Shown here: positions 31,712 through 41,420 of the stretch, piece by piece | How positions within the stretch are numbered: position 1 is the first letter of the stretch | Layout: each line of letters starts with the position of its first letter | Assembly (NCBI GenBank): GCA_032718865.1 | Contig: JALUTQ010000039.1 | Location: forward strand, 1,116,001 to 1,180,000 | DNA length: 64,000 nucleotides | Direction of reading: 5' to 3' | DNA from: Tilletia caries | Lineage: Eukaryota; Basidiomycota; Exobasidiomycetes; Tilletiales; Tilletiaceae | Program-made: the position numbers and the translations under genes | Notes under the pieces: generated by a model | The model's input: only the letters and a program-made list of their open reading frames with translations | What the model was told of the DNA's origin: nothing | Databases searched by the model: none

Positions 31712-31830
31712 TGCTCTGTGCAGGAATAGCTACTCACACTCGTTTTTATTCTTTTTCCTTCTGGCGCCTCTTCCTACTGGGCTGATCACCCACCTTACTC
31801 GACCCTGGCGGTCTCCAACAGTCTACTACA

Positions 31831-33165
31831 ATGACTACCCAGCCCACTACTACTACTCCTCCTGCTCTGGCCCAGCCTGGAGATACTTCCATTGGTGTCC
31901 AGATCCATGGAGCCAGTTACAAGATCATTTTGGCCCGGCTCACTCGTGGCCAACGCAAGGCCACTTCCGGCGAGATCAAGCCCAGCAAGACGCATGTCAC
32001 TCAGCTCGAAGGCAAGCAGAACTGGATGCTTTGGCGCACCTACATCGCCGCGACCTTCTCTCACCATCTGGAGGGTCGCCTCTGGTACCTTATCCATGAC
32101 CACCCGGCCACAAGCATCGAGGCCTACCGCACCATCTTCAGCCTTGCTGATGACGAGAAGCCCATCGATGAGGAGGAGGCTGAGGCCTACCGTCGTACCG
32201 ACCTCAACCTTATCGGTTCGGTCCTCATCCCAACTCTCGCTCCCAAGACGGCTAACGATGTTGTCAACCTCATTACGGATGAAGGCATCGATGGTCAGGC
32301 CGTGTGGCGGACCCTTTTCGGCCGCTATGGTGGAAAGGATGTTGCCAGCATGCAGAAGGCCGAGATGGATATGGCAAATGCCGTCCTAGGCACCCTGTCG
32401 GTACAGGAGGTCACTCAGTACCTGGAACTTCTCTTCGCCCAGCTGTACATGGCCGGAGGAGAACCTGTATCCGAGGTCCGCAAGATCTCGCTCGCCCTTC
32501 GTGTGTTCACCAACACAGCCTTCGACTCAACTCGTGCCACCATCCAGACCGCATGGCAGAACGGCCATCAGTACACATTCGACGAAGTCATGAGTCGGTT
32601 CGCAGGAGAAGAAGGCCTTCGCTTCGTGGCATCAGGCACCACTACGGGCGCTTCCTCTGAAGGAGCAGTCGCCCTTCGCTCCGTTCAGCAGGCCCCCCCG
32701 TCGCCCCCTAGCCCTGCTAGCACCAGCGGAAATAGGCCCAGTTCTCAGCGCAAGGCGAATGGCACAGCTTCCAACATACGATGCTTCTGGTGCTACAAGA
32801 CCGGTCACCGCATGAAGGCTTGCCGCCGCCGCTTGGCTGGGAACGAGCCCCATCCTGAATCTCAAATTGCCAAGGAACGAGGCACGACCAGCCAGAGTGG
32901 GGGTGCCTCAAGCAACATGCACCATGGCGACGTTGTTGCTCGCCTTGCTGCGCTTGAGACCCGGCTCAGTACTCCCAGCTATGGAGCCTACCATAATGCC
33001 TACGAGCCACAGTGGGTACCAGGCCCGGCATCTGGCTACCATGGCCCCGCCTCTGCCCATAGGATGGTCGCACAAGCCCCTCACCAAGAGCTCTCGCGAA
33101 CATACCAGTACGGGAGTCTCGCGGATCGGTTGGGCGATGCCTCCGCTGGCCCCCGTCTCCATTAG
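31831..33165 (+). CDS. gag: Copia Gag polyprotein
   Basis: Capsid precursor of 444 residues. The N-terminal two thirds fit the copia-type gag domain (KQNWMLWRTYIAATFSHHLE, VWRTLFGRYGGKDVASMQKA). A CCHC zinc knuckle follows, CFWCYKTGHRMKAC. It ends at UAG (33163-33165), and the protease frame continues in the same frame directly after that codon. Confidence 0.9.
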   Translation: MTTQPTTTTPPALAQPGDTSIGVQIHGASYKIILARLTRGQRKATSGEIKPSKTHVTQLEGKQNWMLWRTYIAATFSHHLEGRLWYLIHDHPATSIEAYRTIFSLADDEKPIDEEEAEAYRRTDLNLIGSVLIPTLAPKTANDVVNLITDEGIDGQAVWRTLFGRYGGKDVASMQKAEMDMANAVLGTLSVQEVTQYLELLFAQLYMAGGEPVSEVRKISLALRVFTNTAFDSTRATIQTAWQNGHQYTFDEVMSRFAGEEGLRFVASGTTTGASSEGAVALRSVQQAPPSPPSPASTSGNRPSSQRKANGTASNIRCFWCYKTGHRMKACRRRLAGNEPHPESQIAKERGTTSQSGGASSNMHHGDVVARLAALETRLSTPSYGAYHNAYEPQWVPGPASGYHGPASAHRMVAQAPHQELSRTYQYGSLADRLGDASAGPRLH

Positions 33166-34126
33166 GGACTCGCCGCTCTCCCCGAGTCACCCTACTTGGA
33201 CGAGAGCACCCCAACTCCACATCTCTCAGATTGGATACTCGACAGTGGTGCATCATCTCATATGACACCACACGCCTCATTATTCGATGAGATCGTCCCG
33301 TGCAGCACTTCAGTCATCACAGCTGACGGGGGACGACTTCGAGCAACGGGGAAAGGCGTCGTCTTCTTGCCCATTGATGACGATCAGGCGCGACTGCTAC
33401 CTCTCAGCGAGGTCCTGCTTGTCCCAGGATTGGACTTCAACTTGGTCTCGGTATACCAGTTGAACCAAGAGCAGTTGCGGGTCGAGTTCACGGAGGAACT
33501 CGAAGCAGAGATTACGGACCCTTTCTACCATGGCTGGAAGGTGACAGCACGGTGGTCCAAGGAGTCCCAGGCGTACCTTGTGCCCGTGGTACGGGACAAG
33601 GAGCATGCGTTTACCGCGTCCATGATGGAGTACGACGATGAGTCAGACGATGGGTCTGACGAAGCATCGGACGACGAGGAGGTGGCCACTCCCGTCTCTG
33701 ATAATGAGCGATTGCGGCTGGGTGAAATGTGGCACGAGCGGCTCGGCCACATCGGCAAGTCAATGTTGCCCACCCTCGCCAAGAACAGTGTCGGTCTTCC
33801 CGAGCTGTTTGCGAAGCGGAAGAATTGCGGGGTCTCGAGCTGCGAGACCTGCTCTCTTACCAACATCAAGCGTTCCCCCTTCCCCGACTCAACCACCAAG
33901 ACAACCCGCCCACTCGAGCTTGTGCACGCGGATCTCACAGGCCGCATCATCACCAAGTCACTCGGCGGCGCAGAATATCTCGCCGTCTTGGTTGATGACC
34001 ACACGAGGATGGTGTGGGTGCTGCCCTTGGCACGCAAGTCCGACTTCGCCGACAAGTTCATCGAGTGGAGGGACGAGGTGGTCCCTCACAAGGGACCTAT
34101 TGGGACGTTGAGGACGGACGGGGGGG
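33166..34126 (+). CDS. pol: Copia Pol, protease and start of integrase
   Basis: In frame with gag after the UAG. The aspartic protease active site is WILDSGASSHM. A gag-pre-integrase zinc region follows (MWHERLGHIGKSM, then CETCSLTNIKRSPF). The integrase core begins with its first two catalytic Asp residues in VHADLTG and LRTDGG. The frame fails at a run of seven G (34120-34126), after which integrase continues in the -1 frame. The frame after that point (to 34218) is spurious. Confidence 0.85.
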
Positions 34127-36650
34127 AGGAGAGTTCAACAACTGGGCCATCAAGGCCGCACTCTCCGGGGCGCGACACGAGAAGTCGTGCGCGTATACTG
34201 CTCAACAGAATGGGGTAGCCGAGCGGCATGTGGGCATCATCAAGACGATAATGCGCCCCCTGCTTCATGCGCGCAACTTGCCCTTGGTTTACTGGGCAGA
34301 GGCCGCCTCGACCGCTGCCTACCTCCGCAACCACCGCCCCAGCCGCCCCTTGGGCGGAAAAACCCCCTTCGAGCTCTGGTACGGAACCCCTCCACGTATC
34401 GACCATCTTCGCATCTTTGGCTGCTTGGCCTTTGTCATGCTCCCAGACAAGGCTCGTGAGCATAGCCTTTCGGCTCGTGCTCGTGTCGGAGTGTTCATCG
34501 GTTACGACAAGTACTCGAAGGGTTATCGAGTTCACTTCCCCGATACAGGTGCTCTTGCAATCAGCCGCAACGTGGACTTCCACGAAGACAAGGGGTACAA
34601 CTTCAACACCCTTGTGCCGGAACCCACCACTATCACGACCCCAGATGTTGTGGTTCAATCGGCATCACGACCACCTGGCACTCGTCCTCGCCTTGTGGTC
34701 ATCGGCCCTCGCCCCCCACCAGCGCCCCCTTCTCCAAAGATCGTCGAGATCGAGCTCTCGGGACCCGCGGCTCCAGCCCCCGCACCGGGTCCTGCTCCAG
34801 CTCCTGCCGCAGTACCGCTCCCAGCAGCAGCTGCCGCCCCGGAGGGAGCAGTGCAGTCACCCGCACCAACGTCCGCGCCAGCAGCAGCAGGTCCATCTTC
34901 TTCTGCTCCTCGCCGGCGCGCCCGAGCCCCTCCCACCATTCAGTACCAGACGAGACAGCATCAGCAGCGACTGTTACAGGGCAGAGAGCAGCGGGCTACA
35001 GCGGGCACAGTGCTCAGCCTCAGCGACTCGTTTGCGACTGCCTTCAAGGCACAGCTCTCCGCGGATGGCATCGAGCTCGAGCCTAATACGCTCAAGGACG
35101 CGATGCGAAGGCCAGACTGGGCTAAGTGGTTGGAGGCCATGAGGGAGGAGATCGACTCCCACATGGAGATGGGAACGTGGGAGTTGGCGGAGTTGCCGGA
35201 GGGAAGGGATGTTGTTGGCTCTCGATGGGTCTTCAAGCTCAAGTTGGACTCGGCCGGGAACGTCGCACGATACAAGGGTCGGTTGGTCGCCCAGGGTTTC
35301 AGTCAAATCCCCGGGGTGGACTATGACGAGACTTACTCGCCGGTCACGCGATTCATCTCTATCCGCACCCTCCTTGCCCTCGCCGCGTACTTCCACTGGC
35401 ACGTTCACCAACTCGACGTGGTCACTGCCTATCTCTATGGCCTGCTGGACCGCCCCATCTACATGCGCCAGCCCGCCTTATTTGAAGCACAAGGCGCCGA
35501 GCACCTCGTCTGTCAGCTTCGACGTGCGATCTATGGCCTCAAGCAGTCGGGGCGGGAGTGGTACTATACCCTCCACGCTGCCCTCATCGACATGGGCTTC
35601 GTGCGCTGCCTCTTCGACCCTGCCATCTTCATTTTTGGTACAGGCGAGGAGGCGACAGTGGTCGCCGTTTATGTCGACGACGTCTTGGTCTTTGGTCGCC
35701 GCCTTGAAGACATCAATTCCTTCAAGAGTTCCTTCGCCAAGCGCTTCAAGATGAAGGACCAGGGGGAGATTGGGCAGTTCTTGGGGATCAACATCGAGCG
35801 CAGCCCGGATGGAACATCCTTCCTCATCTCACAAGCAGCATACATCAAGTCAATGCTTGCTCGGTTTGGCTTCGAACACCTCAAGCCAGCACCTAGTCCC
35901 CTCGACAGCAAACAGCGCCTGGTCCCCTACGAAGGACAAGCCTCCGAGGCAGACACCAAGCTCTTCCAGTCCATGGTCGGCTGCTTGATGTGGTTGTCCC
36001 AAGCATCTCGAGCGGATTTGGCATACGCCGTGGCTGCCCTCGCTCGACACGCCAAGAATCCCGGTCCAATTCATCTTGGTTGCGCAAAGAGGGTGATGCG
36101 ATACGTTGCTGGCACCATTGACTTCAAGCTTCGCATTGCCAGCCACTCCGAGGAGGATATTGTGGCCCACTCAGACGCAGATCTTGGAGGCGACCACTCC
36201 GCCAAATCAACCTCAGGGTGGTGCATTTCCGTCCATGGAGCGACCGTCGCATGGGGATCAAAGCTTCAAACCTTGGTGGCGGACTCGACAGCTCAGGCTG
36301 AGTTGATTGCTGTGTGGCAGACAGCGCGCGAGGTCTTGGCGATCCAGCACCTGCTTGAGGATCTTGGGTTGCGCTCCACAGACGCTGGTCCTCCCTCGGT
36401 CATCTACTGCGATAACCAACCGGCTATTCATATCATCACGAATCCGGTCAGCAATGGTCTCAGCAGGCACATCGAACGCAAGTACCTTTCTACGCGAGAA
36501 CATCAGGAGCGAGGACTGGTCAAGGTTCAGTACATCAACACGCGCGTCAATCCAGCAGATGTGTTTACCAAGCCACTAGCACCAGCCACCTTCATCCAGC
36601 ACCGGGGTACTCTCGGTATCAACAATCACCACCAGTCCACCTCAACTTGA
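34119..36650 (+). CDS. pol: Copia Pol, rest of integrase, reverse transcriptase and RNase H
   Basis: Continues integrase with the third catalytic residue in AQQNGVAERHVG, then an Ala/Pro-rich linker of about 130 residues. The reverse transcriptase has DVVGSRWVFKLK, KGRLVAQGFSQIPGVDYDET, LDVVTAYLYG and the catalytic YVDDVLVF. RNase H has AHSDADLGGD, STAQAELIAV and YCDNQPAI. The stop is TGA at 36648-36650, 38 nt before the 3' LTR. The frame is otherwise uninterrupted for about 840 residues, so the element is young. Confidence 0.9.
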   Translation, partial: RGGGEFNNWAIKAALSGARHEKSCAYTAQQNGVAERHVGIIKTIMRPLLHARNLPLVYWAEAASTAAYLRNHRPSRPLGGKTPFELWYGTPPRIDHLRIFGCLAFVMLPDKAREHSLSARARVGVFIGYDKYSKGYRVHFPDTGALAISRNVDFHEDKGYNFNTLVPEPTTITTPDVVVQSASRPPGTRPRLVVIGPRPPPAPPSPKIVEIELSGPAAPAPAPGPAPAPAAVPLPAAAAAPEGAVQSPAPTSAPAAAGPSSSAPRRRARAPPTIQYQTRQHQQRLLQGREQRATAGTVLSLSDSFATAFKAQLSADGIELEPNTLKDAMRRPDWAKWLEAMREEIDSHMEMGTWELAELPEGRDVVGSRWVFKLKLDSAGNVARYKGRLVAQGFSQIPGVDYDETYSPVTRFISIRTLLALAAYFHWHVHQLDVVTAYLYGLLDRPIYMRQPALFEAQGAEHLVCQLRRAIYGLKQSGREWYYTLHAALIDMGFVRCLFDPAIFIFGTGEEATVVAVYVDDVLVFGRRLEDINSFKSSFAKRFKMKDQGEIGQFLGINIERSPDGTSFLISQAAYIKSMLARFGFEHLKPAPSPLDSKQRLVPYEGQASEADTKLFQSMVGCLMWLSQASRADLAYAVAALARHAKNPGPIHLGCAKRVMRYVAGTIDFKLRIASHSEEDIVAHSDADLGGDHSAKSTSGWCISVHGATVAWGSKLQTLVADSTAQAELIAVWQTAREVLAIQHLLEDLGLRSTDAGPPSVIYCDNQPAIHIITNPVSNGLSRHIERKYLSTREHQERGLVKVQYINTRVNPADVFTKPLAPATFIQHRGTLGINNHHQSTST

Positions 36651-36688
36651 CGATCATTCACGCTCACTGCGCCTCTCATGGGAGGGAG

Positions 36689-37090
36689 TGTTGAAATATG
36701 ACAAGCGAGCGTCGGTCGGTTCCCTCCGATCGTCGCGGCAGTGTTACATGAAGCGGCCAGATTCCCTCCGATCGTCTCCAACCTCACTCCACTTTGCGCT
36801 CTGCCACGATCAGATCCCTTCTCCCTTCACGACAGATACTCGTTCTCCTCATTTCCCTTCCTGAACTCCGGACTTTACGACTTCCAACTTGTCTCCCAGC
36901 TTTCCTATAAATAGCCTGTCCTTTCTTCTATCTTTCTCCTCTTCTGGACAATCCAATCACGTACTCTCATACTTCCTCTCTGAATACCCTCCCTTCGCTT
37001 TACCCCCTGCACACGTTTTCCGGTCTACGAACCTTTATTGGTGAGTAGTCTGATGGGGCAGTCGTTGCCCTCAAACCTCGAACAACGACA
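36689..37090 (+). repeat. Copia 3' LTR
   Basis: A 402-bp copy of the 5' LTR, starting TGTTGAAATATG directly after the polypurine tract and ending AACGACA before the AGTCT target duplication. Confidence 0.95.
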
Positions 37091-37161
37091 AGTCTCTGAT
37101 CAGTACGCTGTGAATGCAAAAGGGAAACAAAGGAAGGTGCCCAAGTGGCAAAGAAACGTAC

Positions 37162-37424
37162 CACCTGACGCAACACGGACGAGTACGAAAGTCCATGAAA
37201 GCCCCACTTCCGAAGCGGCATCCCCCCAGGCAACTGAATCGCCTCCGGCTGCCAGACAGGGTACGTCGAGATCTCCTCCGGGATCGTCCAATGAAAAGCC
37301 GTGTCCCACAAACAGAGCTGATCCGCATTCGGCATCACCCGCAAACACAGCTTGATCACCCGCGTCGATACGATGTTGTGCAGCGGCGCCAGGGCCTCGA
37401 GTCTCTCGAGCGAGAGCAGCTGGG
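37162..37424 (-). CDS. ack: Acetate kinase, upstream exon cut off by the copia insertion
   Basis: Reads LERLEALAPLHN, LWDTAFHWTIPEEISTYPV and RKWGFHGLSYSSVLRQV, matching AckA around the acetate-binding segment (LAPLHN, DTAFH, YGFHGLSY). It ends at GTACGT (donor at 37161) in phase 0, which joins in frame to the exon at 31245. A GGCAG acceptor lies at 37425-37430. A possible earlier exon ends at GTGAGT at about 37530 (LPLGAFV). I do not find the N-terminal NxGSSS phosphate-binding region of AckA further upstream. The 5' end is therefore missing, very divergent or lost. Confidence 0.75.
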
Positions 37425-37531
37425 CTGCCCGTTAGCGCGAAGAAGTGGATGTATGCGCTCTGCAGTAATCAGAACAGCAAGCAGGGCAACAAGGGTCGTA
37501 GAGTGAAGGTGGCGCGCGAAGAAGACTCACC

Positions 37532-38507
37532 GACGAAAGCGCCAAGCGGGAGGGCATACCGACTCAGAGCCCAGACTGTAGAGCATGAACAGGTGGAGGC
37601 TGAGGCTCCGACTTTTGAACACGTTCAAGAGGCATCATCAGGAACGAGGTTGACTTGCGTGTGATGATCCTGAAGACGGGGAGTCACAAATAGACAGAAG
37701 AGTCAGCATCGATGCCAGGTTATTCGCGCTGAAGAGAGGTAGGATCCACTTACCATTGGAGACATGAGAGTGTACTTGTAAGGAGCGCGTGATGTTGTGA
37801 GGACGGGGCTGGGGAGGTCGAGCTCGATGACAGACCGGAATCAGAAAACATCTGGAGACTCTGCGCTCGCTTTACGATGAGGTCTTGCGGTCCGGTGGCG
37901 CATGCGCCTTCTCTGGCAAAACTATCAAACCGTGGCCAAAACAGTGTGCATGATGCATGTAGAAATCTCCGGCCGAACCTTCCCCTCTTGGCCCAAGCAT
38001 CTGGTGCAGGCCCGGACCGCAGAGTGCCACTGCTGCATATCTGTGCACTGAGAGAACCGCAAAAGAACTGCTCCCAAGGCGACAGCGTGTGCAACGTGCG
38101 TTACCCCCAAAAAATCTTGGATGCGGCATCGCTGGAGGCAGGCATGATGCATGATGCATGATGCATAATCTCATTTTCCCACGGCATGATCGATATTTGA
38201 TCGACCACATATTCTTCCCTGCCTTCATCATCCCCGCTTCATTCCTTTCTCCTTCCATAGAGTCTGAGAATGTTGTGCAGCAACCCTCGATTGGGTCTCA
38301 TCTCGCATCATGCATGCCATGCTTGCATGGTAAACTTGACCGATCCTACACCTTGCCGCAGAGCTTCGCTGTTCTGGACCACATACATATATAAGCTCCG
38401 CCTCCCTTCCCTCCCTACAAACGCTTCCCCCAATCCCCATCACCGCTCACCTGAGTCACCATATCGCTACTCTCTCCCCATTCTCTAGTCTCCTCTCCCT
38501 GCTCTCC
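37532..38507. other. Intergenic, ATGCAT-rich, with a TATA box at its right end
   Basis: Clusters of GCATGATGCATG-like sequence lie at about 37947-37958, 38141-38167 and 38306-38333. A TATA-like ACATATATAAG lies at about 38384-38394, ahead of CT-rich DNA. No gene is recognised. Confidence 0.4.
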
Positions 38508-39110
38508 TTGCGCCCTTTTCTTCACGCTGTCGTCTCTCCGAACTCGGCTGCGATCATCGCACCTCGACACACACCCTCTTTTTCTGACGATTCGCTCGAC
38601 CTTTCCACCTTCAAGCGCGCTGGTACGCGCACGTCTTCATCATCAGCTACCACAAGTGAGTACTCTCTTCTCCCTGCCACCATCTCACCTGCCCTTGCTG
38701 CTTGCTGACCGACCGGCCTTTTCCGTCCTCTTCGATCTCCACACACAGAGTGCTCCGGAGCACTTTTCCCCCCTCCCGCCTCATCAACCCATATGCGCAT
38801 ACTTGTGACAGACAGTAAGTTGTCCATGACCTTCCTACCTTCCTTCCTGCCTGCTGTTGCTGACGCGCTCATACACCTTGCTCCTCTGTCGCACCTTCTC
38901 TTTCAGTCAATGCCGATTTTCAACTCGGGCTCTTCACACACACGCCGGCATGGGGAGGCACCCAAACCCCTTCGGTCACCCTCACAGGTGAGCTCAATGG
39001 AGGTGCAGCAGTAGTGATGACCATACTAACGTTGCTCTCTTTCAACTGCGACGTCTCACACAGGACTCCAGGGCCGACCTGCTTCGCGCACGTTCGCCCT
39101 CGTCCGATGA
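38508..39110 (+). CDS. Hypothetical small spliced gene
   Basis: Four exons can be joined by good GT-AG signals (to 38655, 38749-38814, 38907-38987, 39064-39110). They give one open frame that ends LQGRPASRTFALVR-stop, with an internal Met followed by RILVTDINADFQLGLF. No ATG opens the first exon in this frame, so either the start lies upstream or translation begins at the Met at 38793 (49 residues). Another frame reads MPIFNSGSSHTRRHGEAPKP across the same exons. A TATA box and CT-rich leader upstream support a transcript; the coding frame is unsure. No family is recognised. Confidence 0.3.
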
Positions 39111-39970
39111 GTGAGTGTTCTCAAGGATCTATCCGTCATCAAGCGTGATATCCCAGCACTGACCAAATACTACTCTCCACTTGGATCCAAAGACATCGAC
39201 CATCCTTTCAGGATACTGCTCGTCGTGTGCGCGCTTCCGCGTGTTCACGAGGGGAATTCGGTATCCATCTGCTACGTGCAGTCGTCCAGCGGACGAGTCT
39301 CCGGACTCCGAAGCGAGACATCAATGGCTTAGGGTCAACCTAATGTCAGGCAGAGTAAGAACGGAAGAAAAGCTGGAGTGCGAAGGATGAGCAATGAGCG
39401 ATGAGAGGTCGACATCCGTGGAAATTTGGACTTGTGGGAAGGCGGGCAGGAAGTCATGTAGGGAAAACGCTTGGGTAGCCGTATCCTCTAAGTTTTCGTC
39501 GTCGTGCACTTCACGTCGGAAGGCAAGGATGGGGTCCGCTTCTAGCTTTGGCATTTCGCTACTGCACCGGTCGTGCCTGTTGCGAGAAGATCAAAGTGGG
39601 GAGGGATTGGAAAAAGAAGGAGTGAGGGAGCGAGAGGTCAGCGGTCAGAGGGTCAGCATCGTCCGGATACCCAAGCTCTTAGTAGCCCGCATCCATGAAC
39701 ACCTGAGGTTGCCGAACAAGAAGAGCAGGTCAGCTCCCAATCATCTCTCATGCGCTTGGAACCAGTTGGAAGAGGTTCGGAGGGCCGGCAAAGACATTCC
39801 AGAGTTCGAGAGAGAACGGGCTCCGCGAAATAGTGATTGCCCTTGATGCCGTATATGCCACGCCGTTGTGTATGGTGCGATTCCAACACTCAAGCTTCCT
39901 CCCATACCGCAAACCCAAGCTCCCCAGCACCGCCGCCCGCTGGCGCAACGCGCACATAATCGGGACCCAT
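39111..39970. other. Intergenic with unassigned open frames
   Basis: Two minus-strand frames look moderately coding: 39554-39321 (MPKLEADPILAFRREVHDDE) and a stretch at about 39957-39748 (SPFSLELWNVFAGPPNLFQL). I cannot connect them into a gene, and neither is recognised. Confidence 0.25.
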
Positions 39971-40589
39971 TCATCGCAAGCTCATCCCCGCCGCAGCCTT
40001 GTTGGCCTGATCGACAACGGTCTCCTTCGCCCGTTGTGCCTGCTCTTCCGCCTCGCTGAGGGAAGACGGTAGCAGCGATCGGACCTGGCCGTACGCTTTG
40101 GAGGCGGCGATGTCCCATTGGACGCGGGAGACGACGTCGATGGCTTCGAAGATGTGTGTCTGTGTTTTTTGATAGACGCGCCGCGCATGGGAGGATTTGA
40201 GAGTATGTCAGAAGAAGGCGGGGAAAAAAGGGGGAAGCTGATATGCAAAGAAGCAAGAAAGGAGAGGTTCCCCTAGGGATAGAACCTCCCTCCCCTCCCA
40301 AGCAGAGCAGGAAAAGGGGGAAAATACTCACGTTCCACCGATCCCGCAACTCCTCCGTAACACTCGGCCTCGTCGCACTCCGATACCGAGTCGGGACAGG
40401 GACGAACCCAACCTCGTCCGCCGAAGGCGCCTTCTTTCTCCCCGCCTCCTCCTCGGCTTGTTGTTGCTGCAGTCGGACCTCGATCTGGGCCAGGACGGCG
40501 TCCCTCCGGGCGGTTTGGACGACGTGGATGCCGTACAGGAGCGAGGTGCCTACGACGGCGCCGGCGACGGGGGCAAGGAGCGCAGCCAT
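39971..40589 (-). CDS. MIC12/AIM5-like MICOS subunit, tentative
   Basis: Two exons (40589-40332, 40159-39971) give 148 residues. A hydrophobic N-terminus, MAALLAPVAGAVVGTSLLYG, is followed by a helical Gln/Glu-rich stretch and a C-terminal part (EAIDVVSRVQWDIAASKAYG, ending AAAGMSLR). An N-terminal GxxxG-type membrane helix plus amphipathic C-terminus fits the fungal MIC12/AIM5 family of inner-membrane cristae-junction proteins. Sequence similarity in this family is low, so the call rests on size and layout. An in-frame ATG at 40709 would add 40 basic residues, which could serve as a presequence. Confidence 0.5.
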
Positions 40590-41420
40590 CGTTTTCGGTA
40601 GGGGAGTGTCGTTACTGGCGCTTTGGGCTGTCTTGCTCGTGCAGCTCAATTGAATCGTTCGCCTCAGTCGCGCCGTCCGCGGATCGCATCGTCGGAGGAA
40701 GAAGGGCATGGGAAAAGGCTCCGAGCAGTCCCCCCTTTTTCCCTTTTCCCAGCATCACCGGCGACCTCGAATCTGCAAAATATCACGCTGAATGAAGCTG
40801 GCGGTGGATGTGGATCATGCATGCATGCGTGCTTTTGAAAGTGTGAGGAGAGAAGGCTGTCCTGTCGCTGTACGAAATTACAGGGTCTGTTTTGTAGGAT
40901 GAAGGAGAGGGGGGAAACACATAACTGAGATGTATAAAGGTTGTGAGGAAGATGCACCATTCCGAAGAGGTGTGAATGAAGGATGGAAAGGGAAAAAGTG
41001 TGAAAGGAAAGCGGCCATATAGTTCAGTTGGTGAAAGGGGAACAAAGTAAGTAAGGGGGAATGGAATAAGGTAGCTTCAGGTTCGAGTTGTGCTTGTGCT
41101 TGGGAAGCAAGTGGGTTTGCCGCACAGTCGTTCGCTCCGTGAAGGTGGTTGAAGTGAAAGGTGGAAGAAAGGTGGACGAGGGCGACGTGGCTCCCAGTCT
41201 GAGCCAAGCAAGTTCGAATGGTATTGATGGAGCGTACGTGATGTGTGCCTATTGTCGCTCCGAGTCGTCGCTGATGCTAGAGCCGATGTAGATGTCCCGT
41301 GTGCTTCCGAACCGCACGATCTGCATCAGTCATTTCGGAGCGGATCCAGCTGGATCATCGGGTTTGAGCAGATCCAGACCGCGCCGCGCCGTGTTGTGTA
41401 GGTGTTGAGGTGAACAGCAA
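40590..41420. other. Intergenic between the MIC12-like and carrier genes
   Basis: This stretch holds the promoter side of the MIC12-like gene and the 3' flank of the carrier gene. An ATGCATGCATG run lies at about 40817-40828. No gene is recognised. Confidence 0.4.

Larger units (their letters stand above)
31295..37090 (+). mobile_element. Ty1/copia LTR retrotransposon, young, TSD AGTCT
   Basis: A 5796-bp element with LTRs of 403 and 402 bp that differ, as far as I can see, only by one T in a T5/T4 run. It is flanked by perfect 5-bp target duplications, AGTCT at 31290-31294 and 37091-37095. Gene order is gag, protease, integrase, reverse transcriptase, RNase H, which is diagnostic of copia. 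A polypurine tract (CATGGGAGGGAG) sits directly before the 3' LTR. The element is antisense to the acetate kinase gene it interrupts. Reading the polyprotein in full requires passing a UAG after gag and a -1 shift in integrase. Confidence 0.95.
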
